From Euborellia annulipes (Eukaryota > Arthropoda > Insecta > Dermaptera > Anisolabididae): a DNA stretch of 64,000 bases. The notes beneath the pieces are model-generated. The model searched no databases and was not told where the DNA came from. It worked only from the letters and a program-made list of their open reading frames with translations. Both the position numbers and the translations under genes were made by a program. The stretch spans positions 21,431 to 85,430 of the forward strand of contig JAKCPI010005405.1 of assembly GCA_023213315.1 (NCBI GenBank), in the 5' to 3' direction. Position 1 is the first letter of the stretch; the number at the start of each line of letters is the position of its first letter. Shown here one piece after another: positions 1 through 10,388 of the stretch.

Positions 1-164
1 TATTTTCCCATGTTTATAAATTTGACATCTTAAATTCTAATATATTGGCGGAAACTAAATATATGTCGACACAAAAAATCTGGTGTGACAAGCACAGAAC
101 ACAACTTTCGATTACCGAAGGAAAGAGAAAGTTGTGTGCTGTGCGCCAGTCACACCAGATTTTT
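1..164 (-). repeat. R1 repeat, hairpin-end part (cut by window start)
   Basis: The window opens inside an R1 copy. It runs from the AT-rich stretch before the hairpin to the complete terminal hairpin, whose outer arms TCTGGTGTGAC and GTCACACCAGA flank an inner inverted pair built on ACAACTTTCG and GAAAGTTGTG. The rest of the copy lies outside the window. Confidence 0.85.
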
Positions 165-171
165 ATTTCAT

Positions 172-262
172 GCACATTTATTTATACCGTTTGGTATGCA
201 AATGATTTAAATAAATATTCATCGGACTTCCTGGGATCCGAACCCGCACCCCTTGTGTTTAA
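172..262 (-). repeat. tRNA-derived SINE fragment
   Basis: This short piece directly follows R1. It has the SINE palindrome region (ATTTATACCGTTTGGTATGC) and the B-box side of the tRNA-like head on the minus strand (GGATCCGAACCCGC, reverse complement of a GGTTCGGATCC B box). The A box and the microsatellite end are absent. Confidence 0.6.
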
Positions 263-440
263 GACTATCAATATTGACATTTATCAAAACCTCTAGCTTC
301 TCGAAATTTGAACTTTAATTCATAGATATTAATAGTATATAGTAAATTAGCTTAAAAACAAAAGAGCTGATTGGTATAAAATTCTTTGAACAATAAAAAT
401 CCTCCCACCCCTCAGAAGTTAGAGATGTTGAACCCCAGGA

Positions 441-551
441 ATTTATTTAAATCTTTTGGATACAAAATGGTATAAATAAATATGACTGGACCCCAAATAT
501 ATATCGATTAAGTATTTAAAGTCTACATAGCCTAAGATGCCGAAAAGACTT
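441..551 (+). repeat. SINE fragment, body part
   Basis: Diverged SINE body on the plus strand: the degenerate palindrome, then GGACCCCAA and a GCCTAAGATGCCGAAAAGACT block that matches the conserved SINE body seen inverted at 6089-6364 and 24025-24283. The tRNA-like head is missing. Confidence 0.5.
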
Positions 552-1017
552 AAAAAAATTTTTTTTACAAGGTAACTCCCAGGGTCATAGGTATGTTGTA
601 ATAAATTTATGACACATTTGCGACTTTCTCAACTCAAATATTTTTCTAAATTTTTCTTTGAAATAGTTCCAAAAAAATAATATAATAAAAAAAGTATTTT
701 GACAAAAAAATAAATAAGAAAATATATGCAAACATAGGTGCATTTATTATTGATGATACTCGAGTCATCTAAAAAGAGAAACATTCAGAATAAACAGAAT
801 TGATTTATAAAGTGAATCCTTTGTAAGATCTTAGACAAATTTGTTTAAGTTATCAACTCAAAGACGAATCTCCCCCTCTCTCTGTCTTTCTCTTTCAATC
901 ATCTTCTTCTTTCATCCCATTTAAGAAAATCTATTGATTTAATGAATAAAGTTTCCTAAAATATCTAAATAACTTCTTGATATTGAAGATTTTTCTTTAC
1001 ATCAAAGAGGGTTTTAA
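552..1017. other. AT-rich unique sequence
   Basis: Low-complexity A/T-rich sequence with short homopolymers and a CT-rich patch near 870-900. No open frame with a plausible protein, no splice-signal pair and no repeat shared with the rest of the window was seen. Confidence 0.5.
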
Positions 1018-1925
1018 AAAATCTGATGTGACTTAATACACAGCTCATAACTTTTTCATACCTTGGGTATTCGAAAGTTGAGTTTTGTGCTGTCACACCA
1101 GATTTTTTGTTTCGAGATATACAGGTGTATTTAGTTTACCATAGCACCAAGGGCGGATACAAGGGGGGTAATTACCCGCCCCCCCCCACCCCGAAATATG
1201 AGAAATAATTTTTTTGGGAATTAAATTATAAATTTTCTTTTTAATATAAAATTTTAAAAATTAATACCGTACTTAAAAACTTGATTTGTATATACCGGTA
1301 TATTCTGGTAAACAAGTAGAGAATGCACCTTCAAATTACCGAAAATAAGAAAAAATTGTGTACGTGCGACCAGTCACACCAGAACCCCCCCCCCTCCCCC
1401 GAGAAACTCCTCTGGATCCGCTCTTGCTTAGCACCTTCTTAATAGACCTATAATTTTTAAAAAGCATCTAAAATATAGTTGATTTATGAATTTTAATCAA
1501 AATCGTTTGAGCCAATTTTGAGAAAATCGAAAAAAAAAAAAAAAACTGAAAAAGCACTTCGGTATAAACATAGAAAAATATTTATATTTTGTTATCATGG
1601 AAACCATTTCTTCTATAAAGTGTGCTACAAACCATTTTGAGGGCAAATTGAGAATATGCATTTTAAAGAGGATCTAAAAAAATAATTGGTTTTTGAATTT
1701 TAATCAAAAACTTTAGAGCGAATTTTGAGAAAATCGAAAAAAATGTAAACAAGTGCATCAGTAAAGTATTAGTACTTTTTGGCCGATTTTGTTCAATAGC
1801 TTATTTTCACCCCTTGGGAAGATGCCTAATTTAAATATAATATTTCTACCTTGAAGCTCTTTTAGTTCCTGAGATATTTTGTTCACAGACACACACACAC
1901 CCCCCACACACACACACACATGTTG
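1018..1925 (+). repeat. R1 repeat interrupted by a hAT MITE
   Basis: The terminal hairpin (TCTGATGTGAC to GTCACACCAGA) lies at about 1021-1113 and body sequence follows at 1435-1925 up to a CA-rich microsatellite. The segment between is the MITE at 1148-1426. Part of the R1 body (the stretch rich in AAATCGAAAAAA) occurs twice, so the copy has an internal duplication. The GGTAAGAGAAAGT end is absent. Confidence 0.75.
1148..1426. mobile_element. hAT-type MITE carrying half of an R1 hairpin
   Basis: Terminal inverted repeats are CAAGGGCGGATACAAG on the left and, read inward from the right, CAAGAGCGGATCCAGAG. They are flanked by 8-bp duplications CATAGCAC (1140-1147) and CTTAGCAC (1427-1434), 7 of 8 identical. 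An 8-bp duplication fits hAT. It lies inside an R1 copy. The interior holds C-runs and, near 1320-1383, one arm of the R1 hairpin (GACCAGTCACACCAGA). Confidence 0.8.
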
Positions 1926-3114
1926 CTAAAGGGGAAAAGACAACATTTCCTACTCCTAAGCATCTTATGTTGCCTAAGTTCCAGGCTCAACTCTCGAGCA
2001 AATAAGGCACTTGTGTGTCGACTGTTTTTAGGTTGTTTGAATGACTAAATTACATGAATTTTCGTCATTAATAGGTTTTTTAGTTCCCTTCCCCTCCCCC
2101 TTAAGAAGATTACCTCTCATCTCCGTATATAATAAGGATAAAATAAATAAAGGAACAAAGTCGTCTGTATGATTAGTAAGTTGTCTTTGTTTCTAGTTAA
2201 TTACATGTTGTTTGCTTTATTTTCAAATAGAATCAATTTATTGTGAATCGATTAGTAGGTTCGTTACATGACGGTATCCCAGGATTTATTCTTGATTTCT
2301 TTCTCTCGTTTTTTTTTCCCCTTTTAGTAATCATTGACCGAAATAAAGTAAATCGAGAGAGAAGTTAGACGTTGGGTCGTGAGTGTTGGTTGCGTCATTG
2401 TGTCATTTCGGCGGTTGCCACGTGGCTTCGCCGCCCCTGACCTTCGTTCGACCTGCCCTTCAAAGGTCCAGATTTATCCCCCAAGGGAGGAAACCGAGAA
2501 ATAGATTGCCAATCGAATTCCCTTTGGGAATAATCTCATCTCTTCTATTACACGAGATATGCCATGCATTTTAATTAGGATATTTGATATTTAAAAAAAA
2601 AGGAATAAGTAACGCAAAATTTATCTATCATCAGGCTTTAAAATATCACCCGCTAATGAAACTTAATTCTATGTTAATTTTTGGATTTCATTTATCATAA
2701 AAGCTGCTCTCTTTTATAATTAGAATTTTTTTTTTGTCCTATTGTTTTGGTAAAATTTCCGGTAGAAGTGTGCGAGGCTCCCTTCAAAGTCTTTTTTCCC
2801 CTTTCTATTGTGTAAACCCAAAGGTATTTGAAAAGAGCCCTATTGTCCATTTATCCTTTGAATATATATATATTATCCCATTTCATACGAATGGACACTC
2901 ACTCAATTGTCAAAGAAAGAAAGTTATTAATATAAAACATTCTCTTTTAAAAATTAAGCCTCATTTGGGGATTTAGAAGATATACTTAGGGCCGATTGCT
3001 TCAATTATAATTAACTAGTAAACTTAAATCATCGATATAGCAAATAAGAACCATTTATAAAAATTGAAATACAGTAATTCATTAAAAATAATTAATTTTT
3101 TAACAAAAATTTCT
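1926..3114. other. Mostly unique sequence with a GC-richer island
   Basis: No repeat shared with the rest of the window was found. At about 2370-2545 the composition shifts to GC-rich with CACGTGGC, TCGCCGCCCC and a CAAAGGTCCA site resembling a nuclear-receptor half-site. The frames there give no convincing protein and no splice-site pair is clear. It could be a regulatory block or an unrecognised non-coding exon. Confidence 0.35.
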
Positions 3115-3751
3115 AAAAAAAATCTGGTGTGACTGTCGTATAGCACAACTTTCTCTTACCTTCGGTAATCTAAAGTTGTATTCTGTGCATGTCACAGCAG
3201 ATTTTTCGTGTCGAGATATATTTAGTTTCCGACAGTACCGTACATTCAAGATGTGAAATTTATAAAAAGAAAAATATTTATATTTTGTTACCATGGCAAT
3301 CATTTCTCCTTTTTCCTATGAAGTACAAGAGTAGAGTGTGCTTCATAAGATTTCAATGCCAAAATGAGAATATATATTTTAAAGAGCATCTAAAAAATAA
3401 TTGATTTTTGAATTTTAATCAAAATCGTTGGAGCGAATTTTGAGAAAATCAAAAAAAAAAAACTGAAAAAGTACATGAATATAATACTAGTACTTTTCGG
3501 CTGATTTTGATTAAAAGCTTATTTATACGAGTGAGGAAGGTGCCTAACTTAAGATAAAATTTCAACCTCCTAGCTCAATTCCTTCATCCTTAAAATTGAA
3601 CACAGACAGACAGACAGACCATGTCGCGAAAACCACTTTTTTGGATTCAGGGGATCTCAAAACGTGTATATCCATCAAAATCTCGACATCGAATTTTTGA
3701 CTTTCTCTCTATATATATTAACATCTTATATAGAGGTAAGAGAAAGTAAAA
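3115..3751 (+). repeat. R1 repeat, near full length
   Basis: About 637 bp. It starts with the TCTGGTGTGAC hairpin (3123-3204, second arm GTCACAGCAGA) and runs through the body (AAGTACAAGAGTA, GAGCATCTAAAAAATAATTG, CTAGTACTTTTCGG). It then has the CAGACAGACAGAC microsatellite at about 3603-3619 and ends with the AT-rich hairpin closing in GGTAAGAGAAAGTAAAA. It is a reference copy for the family. Confidence 0.85.
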
Positions 3752-4510
3752 TTAATAAACAAGACTTGTGTTCCTAATTTCACCTCTTACACCGAACTTT
3801 GGATATTAGCTAGTTTTCTTTTTTTTTCTAACCCCTTTCGGCTAAAGAGGCCATTTAGGAGTTATTTCTTTATTTATATAACTTTTAAAACCAAGTATCG
3901 ATGGCTACCGGGGGACGTTTCACACGCTGATTGCTCGGGGTCACCAATCCCTAGCTTTAACCGCGTTTGGCATTACTTAACCGCAACGATTGTGGTGACT
4001 TTAGCTCTTCTCCGTTGCCCGGCCATATGATTAGATTAACTAGATATGAAAAGACTCGAAAGTCATATCAATAAACCGCAATTTGAAATTTTTTGAATAA
4101 GAATATTTTCAATTTAATTTTGAAACCAAAACATTCTTTGAATTAGGCTCGTTATGCACTCTGGACATTATTTATTTTTATATAGGTTTTTTTTTATTTT
4201 TGTTTGGATAATTCAAAGATTGTCAATATGAATTGGATCCTGGATATCAAATAGAGCGTAAAGAAGGATAGTTTGAGGATTCCCGGAGATAAAACAAACA
4301 AAAACATTTCCATTTCTTTGCCGAAAATGGAACTATTTCCCACAATTTTTGTTTTATTGTTTTAGTCAAGAAAACTCCACCCTAATCATTTAATTTTGTT
4401 AGATTATATAGTAGGATGGGATGAGAAGTGTTATTCTCCAACCCCATTACATTTAATTTTATATTATAAGGGTATTTTTTGGCTGGTGAAATTTCTATCA
4501 GGAATAAATA
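3752..4510. other. Unique AT-rich sequence
   Basis: Contains one short SINE-like body remnant (TTTCGGCTAAAGAGGCCATTTAGGA near 3837) and a moderately GC-rich stretch at 3900-4030. No coding or RNA gene was recognised. Confidence 0.4.
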
Positions 4511-4559
4511 ACAGAAGCTAAATGCAGCCAGAATTTTTTCTTTAAAAAAATATATTTTT

Positions 4560-4605
4560 AACAGCTAACGTTTCGGCCTTGGTTAAAGCCATCTTCGGAC
4601 CTGTT
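4560..4605 (-). ncRNA. Degenerate hammerhead motif
   Basis: On the minus strand the order is stem I AACAGGT, core CCGAAGA, stem II GGCTTT with AAGGCC, GAA, ACGT, T, and closing stem I AGCTGTT. It matches the copy at 4749-4794 except that the core has C instead of the invariant U at position 4 and A for U at the variable position 7. The first change should abolish self-cleavage. Confidence 0.5.
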
Positions 4606-4748
4606 AGTTGTCATTATATACATATATTTTTTGGGAAAAAAATTTCTTCTCTCACGAATGCAATATTTCTTTTTGCCTAACTGTGACAATTGACTCCAGG
4701 GCAGTACAATATCATCTAATACAATACCAAATATTTGCATTTAATGAC

Positions 4749-4794
4749 AACAGGTCTGATGATGGCTTTAACCAAGGCCGAAACGTTAGCTGTT
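4749..4794 (+). ncRNA. Hammerhead ribozyme motif
   Basis: Stem I is AACAGGT (4749-4755) with AGCTGTT (4788-4794), 6 of 7 pairs. The core CTGATGA is at 4756-4762, then one extra base. Stem II is GGCTTT with AAGGCC, GAA is at 4780-4782, the self-complementary ACGT at 4783-4786, and the cleavage base T at 4787. All invariant core bases are present. A four-base stem III suggests activity as a dimer, as known for hammerheads of Penelope-like elements. The extra base between core and stem II is unusual. Confidence 0.55.
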
Positions 4795-4846
4795 AAAAAT
4801 TATATATATTTTTTTTAAGAAAAAATCCTAGCTGCATTTTCTTCTG

Positions 4847-5603
4847 ATATATAGGCCTATTCCTGATTTAATTTTGTATATGCCCTATAGATAAATTGTT
4901 ATTTTTTTCTTTCAGAAAAGCCACTATTTTTGAATCACGAGATCCTGGGCTCAAATTAAAAATTAAGAAACAAATAGGCCAAAGTCCCACTGGCCGCCTA
5001 AAGACAGTTTATTCAGTGGTTCAATAGTTTTTTCTTTTCTTTTGGATCCAACAAAAGATTGAGTGTCGGAATGCACTCTTTGTTTCAGTAATTCATCTCG
5101 TTAAGAGGCTTTTCATGCTCCCTTTCAGTTGGCTAGATTGTCCCATTTGGGGGGTGGGAGGGAGGGGGCAGACAGGGGACATCTATTCTTGACCTTGCGT
5201 TCCGATTCTTTAAGATCTTCTCTCTCTACACTCCCACTTATTCTTCTCCTTCTCTGTGTGTGTGTTATTTTAATCATATCTACTTTGTATGCTTTAGAAT
5301 TTCTTTAATATCCGTTATAGTAGTCGTGATAGGCTATTAGAAATTTTAACAACCATTTTATTCCTTCTTTTATTTTGCAAAATATTATAGCAAAATAAAG
5401 ATTTTTATTTGAAATGTTTAATGATTATTTATTTCCCTCGTATTTATTTGTAACTCGTGGCTTGACAGTAAAAAAATCATCGGCGGGAGTCAAAGTGGTA
5501 CATTTTACAGTGGAAAATGTTTCACTAACGATACCACTACTTCGCTGTGACTAGTTAGCGTATTGGCAATAATTTTGAGTGTGTGCCACCGACTATCTTC
5601 CTA
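4847..5603. other. Unique sequence, no gene seen
   Basis: AT-rich with a G-rich patch near 5145-5180 and CT-rich microsatellite-like sequence at 5215-5270. An ATAGGCCTAT palindrome lies at about 4852. No coding frame, RNA gene or element boundary was recognised. Confidence 0.4.
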
Positions 5604-6056
5604 AATATCTCATGTGACTGGTCGCACATAACTTTCTCTATCTTCGGTAAATTAAAGTTGCGCACTGTGCTGGGATCCCAGATTTGTTGATGTTGAGATA
5701 TATTGATATATTTAGTTTCTTTAGTTCCAAACTTGACTATTTGAGTTCATAGATGACGCAGAGCTACGTTGGAGCAAATTTTGAAAAATTCGAAAAAACT
5801 GAAAAAGTACTTCAGTAAAGTACTAATACTTTTTGGTATATTTTGTTCAATAGCGTTTTTTAACTGTCCTGGAGGGTACCTAACATAAATATAAAATTTC
5901 AACTTCCTAGCCCTTTTCCTACATGCCTTAAATCATCACACACAAACAGATCATTTTGTATTTCTATCAAAATCTCGATATCTAATTTATGACATGAATT
6001 CAAAACTTTCTCTCTATTTATATTAATAACATATATAGAGGTAAGAGCAAATAAAA
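5604..6056 (+). repeat. R1 repeat, internally shortened
   Basis: Starts with a diverged hairpin (TCTCATGTGACTGGTCGCAC), lacks the central ATGGCAACCATTTCTCC block, resumes at GTACTTCAGTAAAGTACTA, and ends with GGTAAGAGCAAATAAAAA. Divergence suggests an old copy. Confidence 0.7.
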
Positions 6057-6088
6057 ATGTATTTATAAATATATATTTGTTTAGATAA

Positions 6089-6364
6089 TTTTTTTTTTTT
6101 TTTTTTAAACACTCACACTTTTTCTCATTCGCATTCACATTCACACACACATACACACAGTCTTTTCGGCAACTTAGGCCATTTAGGACTTTAAACGATA
6201 CTCGTATGTATATAATATATATTTATTTGGGGTCCAGGCATTCTTATTTAAGCCATTTGGTATCCAAGTGGCTTAAATAAAATCATCGGACTGCCTGGGG
6301 TCCGAACCCGCGACGTTTGGTATACGAGGTTAGCACTCTAACCTCTACGCCAAGCCCCGAGGGC
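6089..6364 (-). mobile_element. tRNA-derived SINE, complete, with target duplication
   Basis: About 276 bp flanked by a perfect 10-bp duplication GTTTAGATAA (6079-6088 and 6365-6374). On the minus strand it begins with a tRNA-like head: A box near 6342-6352 (TGGCGTAGAGG) and B box near 6297-6309 (GGTTCGGACCCC). It continues with a palindrome (near-perfect arms around TTTAAGCCATTTGG), a conserved body (GCCTAAGTTGCCGAAAAGAC), a GTGTGAATGTGAATG microsatellite and a poly-A tail. Pol III promoter plus duplication plus tail show retrotransposition. Confidence 0.9.
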
Positions 6365-7210
6365 GTTTAGATAAATTACAAAGTTCTCTCTCGAAGTAGA
6401 AATAATGCCACTTTAAGTTGCTACTCGGTTGAATTTCTTGCTTGTTCAATGAAGTCTTCTCCAACACCACTACTTGAAATTGTCATCCATCTTGAAGTCT
6501 CTCATTGGAGAGTTTCGTAATTGACCTCCTGAGAGTTTGATATCTAGAGCAGTGCTTATTTTAGAAAAGAATAACATTTAGTTGTGTTTTATGATTTGAA
6601 GGAGAATTCAGAGTTTCTATGTTATTATGAAATTTGGGATCATCTCATTTAATATGACTTCGAGCTCTAGATGAAGAGGAATGCTGTGTTGCCAGTTCTA
6701 GCTTATTATAATAAATATTATTCATATGCCGGTATAGATAGACCCACTTACATATTGGTATCTTCGATCTACTCTGTGTTTGTGATGTATCTCTTGAATA
6801 TCGTATTTTTAATAAACAAAAGGAAAAAAGGTTTTATTTTTAAAGAAAAAGTGAAATTGGATATTTTATCAGATCCTTTTATAACTTTTTTGTTTTACTC
6901 TTGTAAAGAAAACGAAAGATTGATATAAGAAATTGTATACAAAACAAGAATCAGGGAATGTTTCTGATCGCTTTAAGTTAGGGAATCTAATTATTTGAGA
7001 TTATAAATAAAATTCTTCTTTCTTGCCTTTTTGGGACAGTATAAAAATCTTCGGGTACGTAAGAGCTAAAGCTGGTAGCTTATTAGTTCTAGCCAATCAG
7101 AAAGCTTGTTTTGGAACTACCTCATTATTCATTGAACTAATTTTTAAAACAGTTTATTTTTATTTCCTAATTTATTTAATTAATATTTGATCAAAATACA
7201 AAATCAAATA
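6365..7210. other. Unique AT-rich sequence
   Basis: The longest open frame (6671-6928) has no recognisable domain and the base composition of its surroundings, so it is treated as chance. No repeat of the window falls here. Confidence 0.4.
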
Positions 7211-7447
7211 CAACCTCGCTTAACGAGCATGATTGGTTCCAGAATCATACTCGTAAAGCGAAACAATAACATTCTCCCCATAAAGCTGTCTCCCCCAAGA
7301 GACGACAGACTAATTGATGTAACATGAGCACAATCCGGGACTTCCACTCTCCTTATGCGTTAAGCATGTCATTCTTTTACAATTATTTTTTTGCTCGTTA
7401 TGTGAATTACTTGTTATGATAGGTACTCGCTAAGTGAAGTTCTACTG
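7211..7447. mobile_element. Small Tc1/mariner-like non-autonomous element
   Basis: 237 bp between TA dinucleotides (7209-7210 and 7448-7449). The left end reads CAACCTCGCTTAACGAG and the right end, inward, CAGTAGAACTTCACTTAGCG, related after a few-base gap. It holds repeated CTCGTTA and CTCGTAAAGCG motifs in both orientations. TA duplications and CAGT-type ends fit Tc1/mariner. There is no transposase. Confidence 0.5.
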
Positions 7448-9060
7448 TAAAAATAAAATCATTTTCTATCAGATTTTTTTATATGATTGTTGTTGTTGTT
7501 TCGGACGCCAGTCGCATTCTTTCTCAGGACAATCAATTGTCAAAAAGCGACTCTAATAGAGATTGATTTTATTTTTATCTGATTGTTTCCTGACTGCAAT
7601 CCGCAATCCATATAATAATTTTTTTCATTTTTCGATTAATAAAAAAATTTTCTTGCACCTCCACCAAAGAATGAATTATTTTTCTCATGTTGACAATCGA
7701 AGGATACACATTGTGACTACCAAATGTTTGTTGGTTCGAATCTAAAGGACGCGCTATGCCCAATAAAACACAAATTTACATCGCAAATTCCTTTTATCTT
7801 AAGGGGTGCAGAAGCGGCGTCTAAACGTACTTAAAAAAAAAACTAGACTATTATAAGGAATTTTTCAATGAGGTTTTTTTTTTTAATTAATTATATTCAT
7901 AAGGGATAATTGGGGCAGAGTTATGCTACTGTTATAGAGGTATGACATTAAAAAATTAAGAAAATTAATTTTTTTATTATCAAGCAAATACAGCAAACAT
8001 TCTATCGCAATCATCTTTAATTTTTTTTATATTTAAAAATGAATATATTGTGATTATTAATCACATATTAATTAAGAAAATTTTAAAATAAGCTTAGTAG
8101 ATATATTTAAAAATTATGTGTCAAATAGTTCAGCACTCTTGCAAAAGATGGCAGGCTAGTCTCACAGCCGATCCCCTATTAGCCTATATCTGGCCTATAT
8201 TTATTTTTCCTAAATTATTTGAGATAGAAATTCTACTTGCTCTTAAACGTCTCTTCAACAAAGCGATTCGTTATTCTTCTAAATTTATTTAAACTTATCA
8301 GCCACCACTGTCAAGTAATCACTAATCACCCCAAAAGAGGAGAAAGAAATTTATTATCTATTAAACGTTAAAATAAATATTTAATGAATAAAATTCATTT
8401 TTAATTTCTAATGGAGAGAGTGATAATCTCTGTTGATTATAAACGCTGTTGTGTTCGTTGCTAGGTAAAGCAAACAAGTGAAATTGCTTAGCTATCTTTA
8501 CTCGACGATCACCATCAACAAATAAGACAATGGGACAGATTTGAGATAAACAGCATCCCATCTCCGTAGAGAGGAAATACGAGTGATGACCTATTTGTTG
8601 TTGTTTACGGTCCCAAAAAAATATCAAATAGATAATCAAAAACACAAGGTAGAAATCTGATTGCTCGGCGACCTATTATTTTTTTTTTTTTTACTCTATC
8701 ACTAATATAATATTGGAATAGAAATTATTTCATCATATGCGATTAATTGTTTTGCGATGAATGGTCAAGAGACCAGTCCAAGGAGTAGAGATAATCATAA
8801 AATGTTCTCTCAAGCTCCGAAACTCTTAATTAAGCCCAACAACCGTCCAACTTATAACTTTAGTTCGTTGTCAGTGTTACTGTTCACAAGAGTGATCACC
8901 TGAGTGGTTATCATACAACCAGATCTAATTAGTTTGCTGGTTTTCATCCCTCCACCCTTTCATTTCGCTCTCTTACATATTATCAATTCTGCATTTGGAT
9001 CTAAATAAAAAAATCAAATAATAATTGATTTTTATTATTCAATATAATAATAGCAAATCT
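7448..9060. other. Unique AT-rich sequence with a decayed hammerhead-like block
   Basis: At 7495-7535 the minus strand reads CCTGAGAAAGAATGCGACTGG followed by CGTCCGAAACAACAAC. This is a diverged relative of the motif at 36110-36152 with core CTGAGAA, so inactive. Otherwise no gene or repeat was recognised. Open frames such as 8361-8645 (minus) have no recognisable domain. Confidence 0.4.
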
Positions 9061-9530
9061 TTATTAATATTATTATGGGAATTTCAATTATAGACCACAT
9101 TTGTTATTAATTATTTATTAAAAATACTGTACAATGTTTTGACTGCTTATCCTGAAGTAGTTTTTAAGTACTGTGCCCTAGCTCCGACTCAAGTGAGGGG
9201 CCGTTACGTGCATTTTATAAGCAATGACGTCAGCGCCATCTACAGTCATTCCCATGAAGTTAAACACAATGGTCAATCTAACTTCATGGGAATGATTGTA
9301 GATGTCGCTGATGATTATGTCTAATTTCATGGAAATGACTGTAGATGGCGCTGAAGTCATTGCATATAAAATGCACATTAAGCCAGAGGTTAGTAGTTCA
9401 CTTAAGTCTGAGCAAGTGCACAGTATTGGAGAAAGCCGTCGAAATATTGCACAGTATTTATATTTTTAATAAATAATTAATAACAAATGTGGTCTATAAT
9501 TAAAAACTCCCATAATAATAATAATACAAA
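9061..9530. repeat. Large imperfect palindrome (foldback element)
   Basis: Arms of roughly 200-230 bp pair almost end to end. The left contains TATTATGGGAATTTCAATTA, ATAGACCACATTTG, TTAATTATTTATTAAAAATA and CAGCGCCATCTACAGTCATT; the right holds their reverse complements. The centre repeats CTTCATGGGAATGA in both orientations. The outer arms are shared with the larger foldback at 34033-34932, so this is a family and not a unique palindrome. No protein is encoded. Confidence 0.8.
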
Positions 9531-10320
9531 CCATAAAAGCTTTAATTAACAGTCTTTATTTTTTAAATTTATACAGAAACTTTCCCTGTTATATATTCCA
9601 TTGATATTTAATTACCCCTTTGATCATTAATATAAAAATATATTACCAAATTGAGTATGTCTTTGAATAAATTTATTAATAGGAAAACCTTGAAATGTTT
9701 TTTGTACGATAATTATAAAAGAAGAATATCTTCTTTCAATACTTTTGTTGACCATTGTATAATTTTATTCACGTTGAAAAAAAAATCTGATAAAAACATC
9801 CAATATTGCTTTGATTTTTTTTACTAAAAAAAAAAAGTATAAAAAAAACTCTCCATCTCATTTGCTTATTCAAAAAATAAAAAGATTAAAGATAAAATTA
9901 AAAAAAAAAGGTTGTATATATTTTTTAATTTGAATTTCAAATTCATGATTATTTATACGCTTATTATATATTTTAAAAAGTAAAATCTTTTTGAGAATAA
10001 AGAAAGAGAGGGAGCGAGAGGGAGTGGGGGAAAATAAATAAGCAAATGTTGAGTGAAAGAGAGAGAGAGATGGGGGACCCGGAAGCTGCGCCCTCGTCCT
10101 TGGCGCCCTTTGTTTATCTCCTGTCATTCGCCTCAAGGCATCGCATCTGACGTTTCAAAAACATTTATATATCACTCAAACTTGCTTCCTTTACTCTACG
10201 GTGTATCGTAAAATTTCGAATATCATAAATCATAGGTAGGCCTATCTAATATAAAACAAGGTATATTTTTATATTAAGATCAAAAATTTATTAAAATCCA
10301 TTTATTAGTACTAATCAGAT
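9531..10320. other. Unique AT-rich sequence
   Basis: A/T homopolymers, a GA-rich stretch at about 10000-10070 and a GC-richer patch at 10075-10150. No gene or element end recognised. Confidence 0.4.
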
Positions 10321-10370
10321 CTCGAAGGAGCCTAGGCGCAGGACCCGCCGGAGTCGGGCAGCGCGGCTAG
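10321..10370 (+). mobile_element. Helitron 3' end fragment
   Basis: GC-rich in an AT-rich setting: hairpin GACCCGCCGGAGTCGGGC, then AGCGCGG and CTAG (10367-10370), followed by T. A hairpin about 10 bases before CTRR with insertion next to T is the Helitron 3' signature. It closely matches the end of the complete copy at 30027-30464. Confidence 0.65.
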
Positions 10371-10388
10371 TAAATATAAAAAAGAAAA

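Larger units (their letters stand above)
4511..4846. mobile_element. Inverted-repeat element with paired hammerhead motifs
   Basis: Arms of about 90 bp face each other. The left begins CAGAAGCTAAATGCAGC and the right ends GCTGCATTTTCTTCTG. Each arm contains a hammerhead-like motif, so one lies on each strand. The centre is about 140 bp with no protein. The layout, with an ACGTTTCGG block inside each arm, matches the element at 46304-47529 that carries a GIY-YIG fragment, so a Penelope-like origin is inferred. Confidence 0.65.

Noticed and set aside
6297..6352. Possible tRNA gene on the minus strand
   Set aside because: A and B boxes are present but the cloverleaf is incomplete and the copy has a SINE body, tail and target duplication.
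6671..6928. 85-codon open frame
   Set aside because: No recognisable domain, composition like its AT-rich surroundings and no splice or promoter context.
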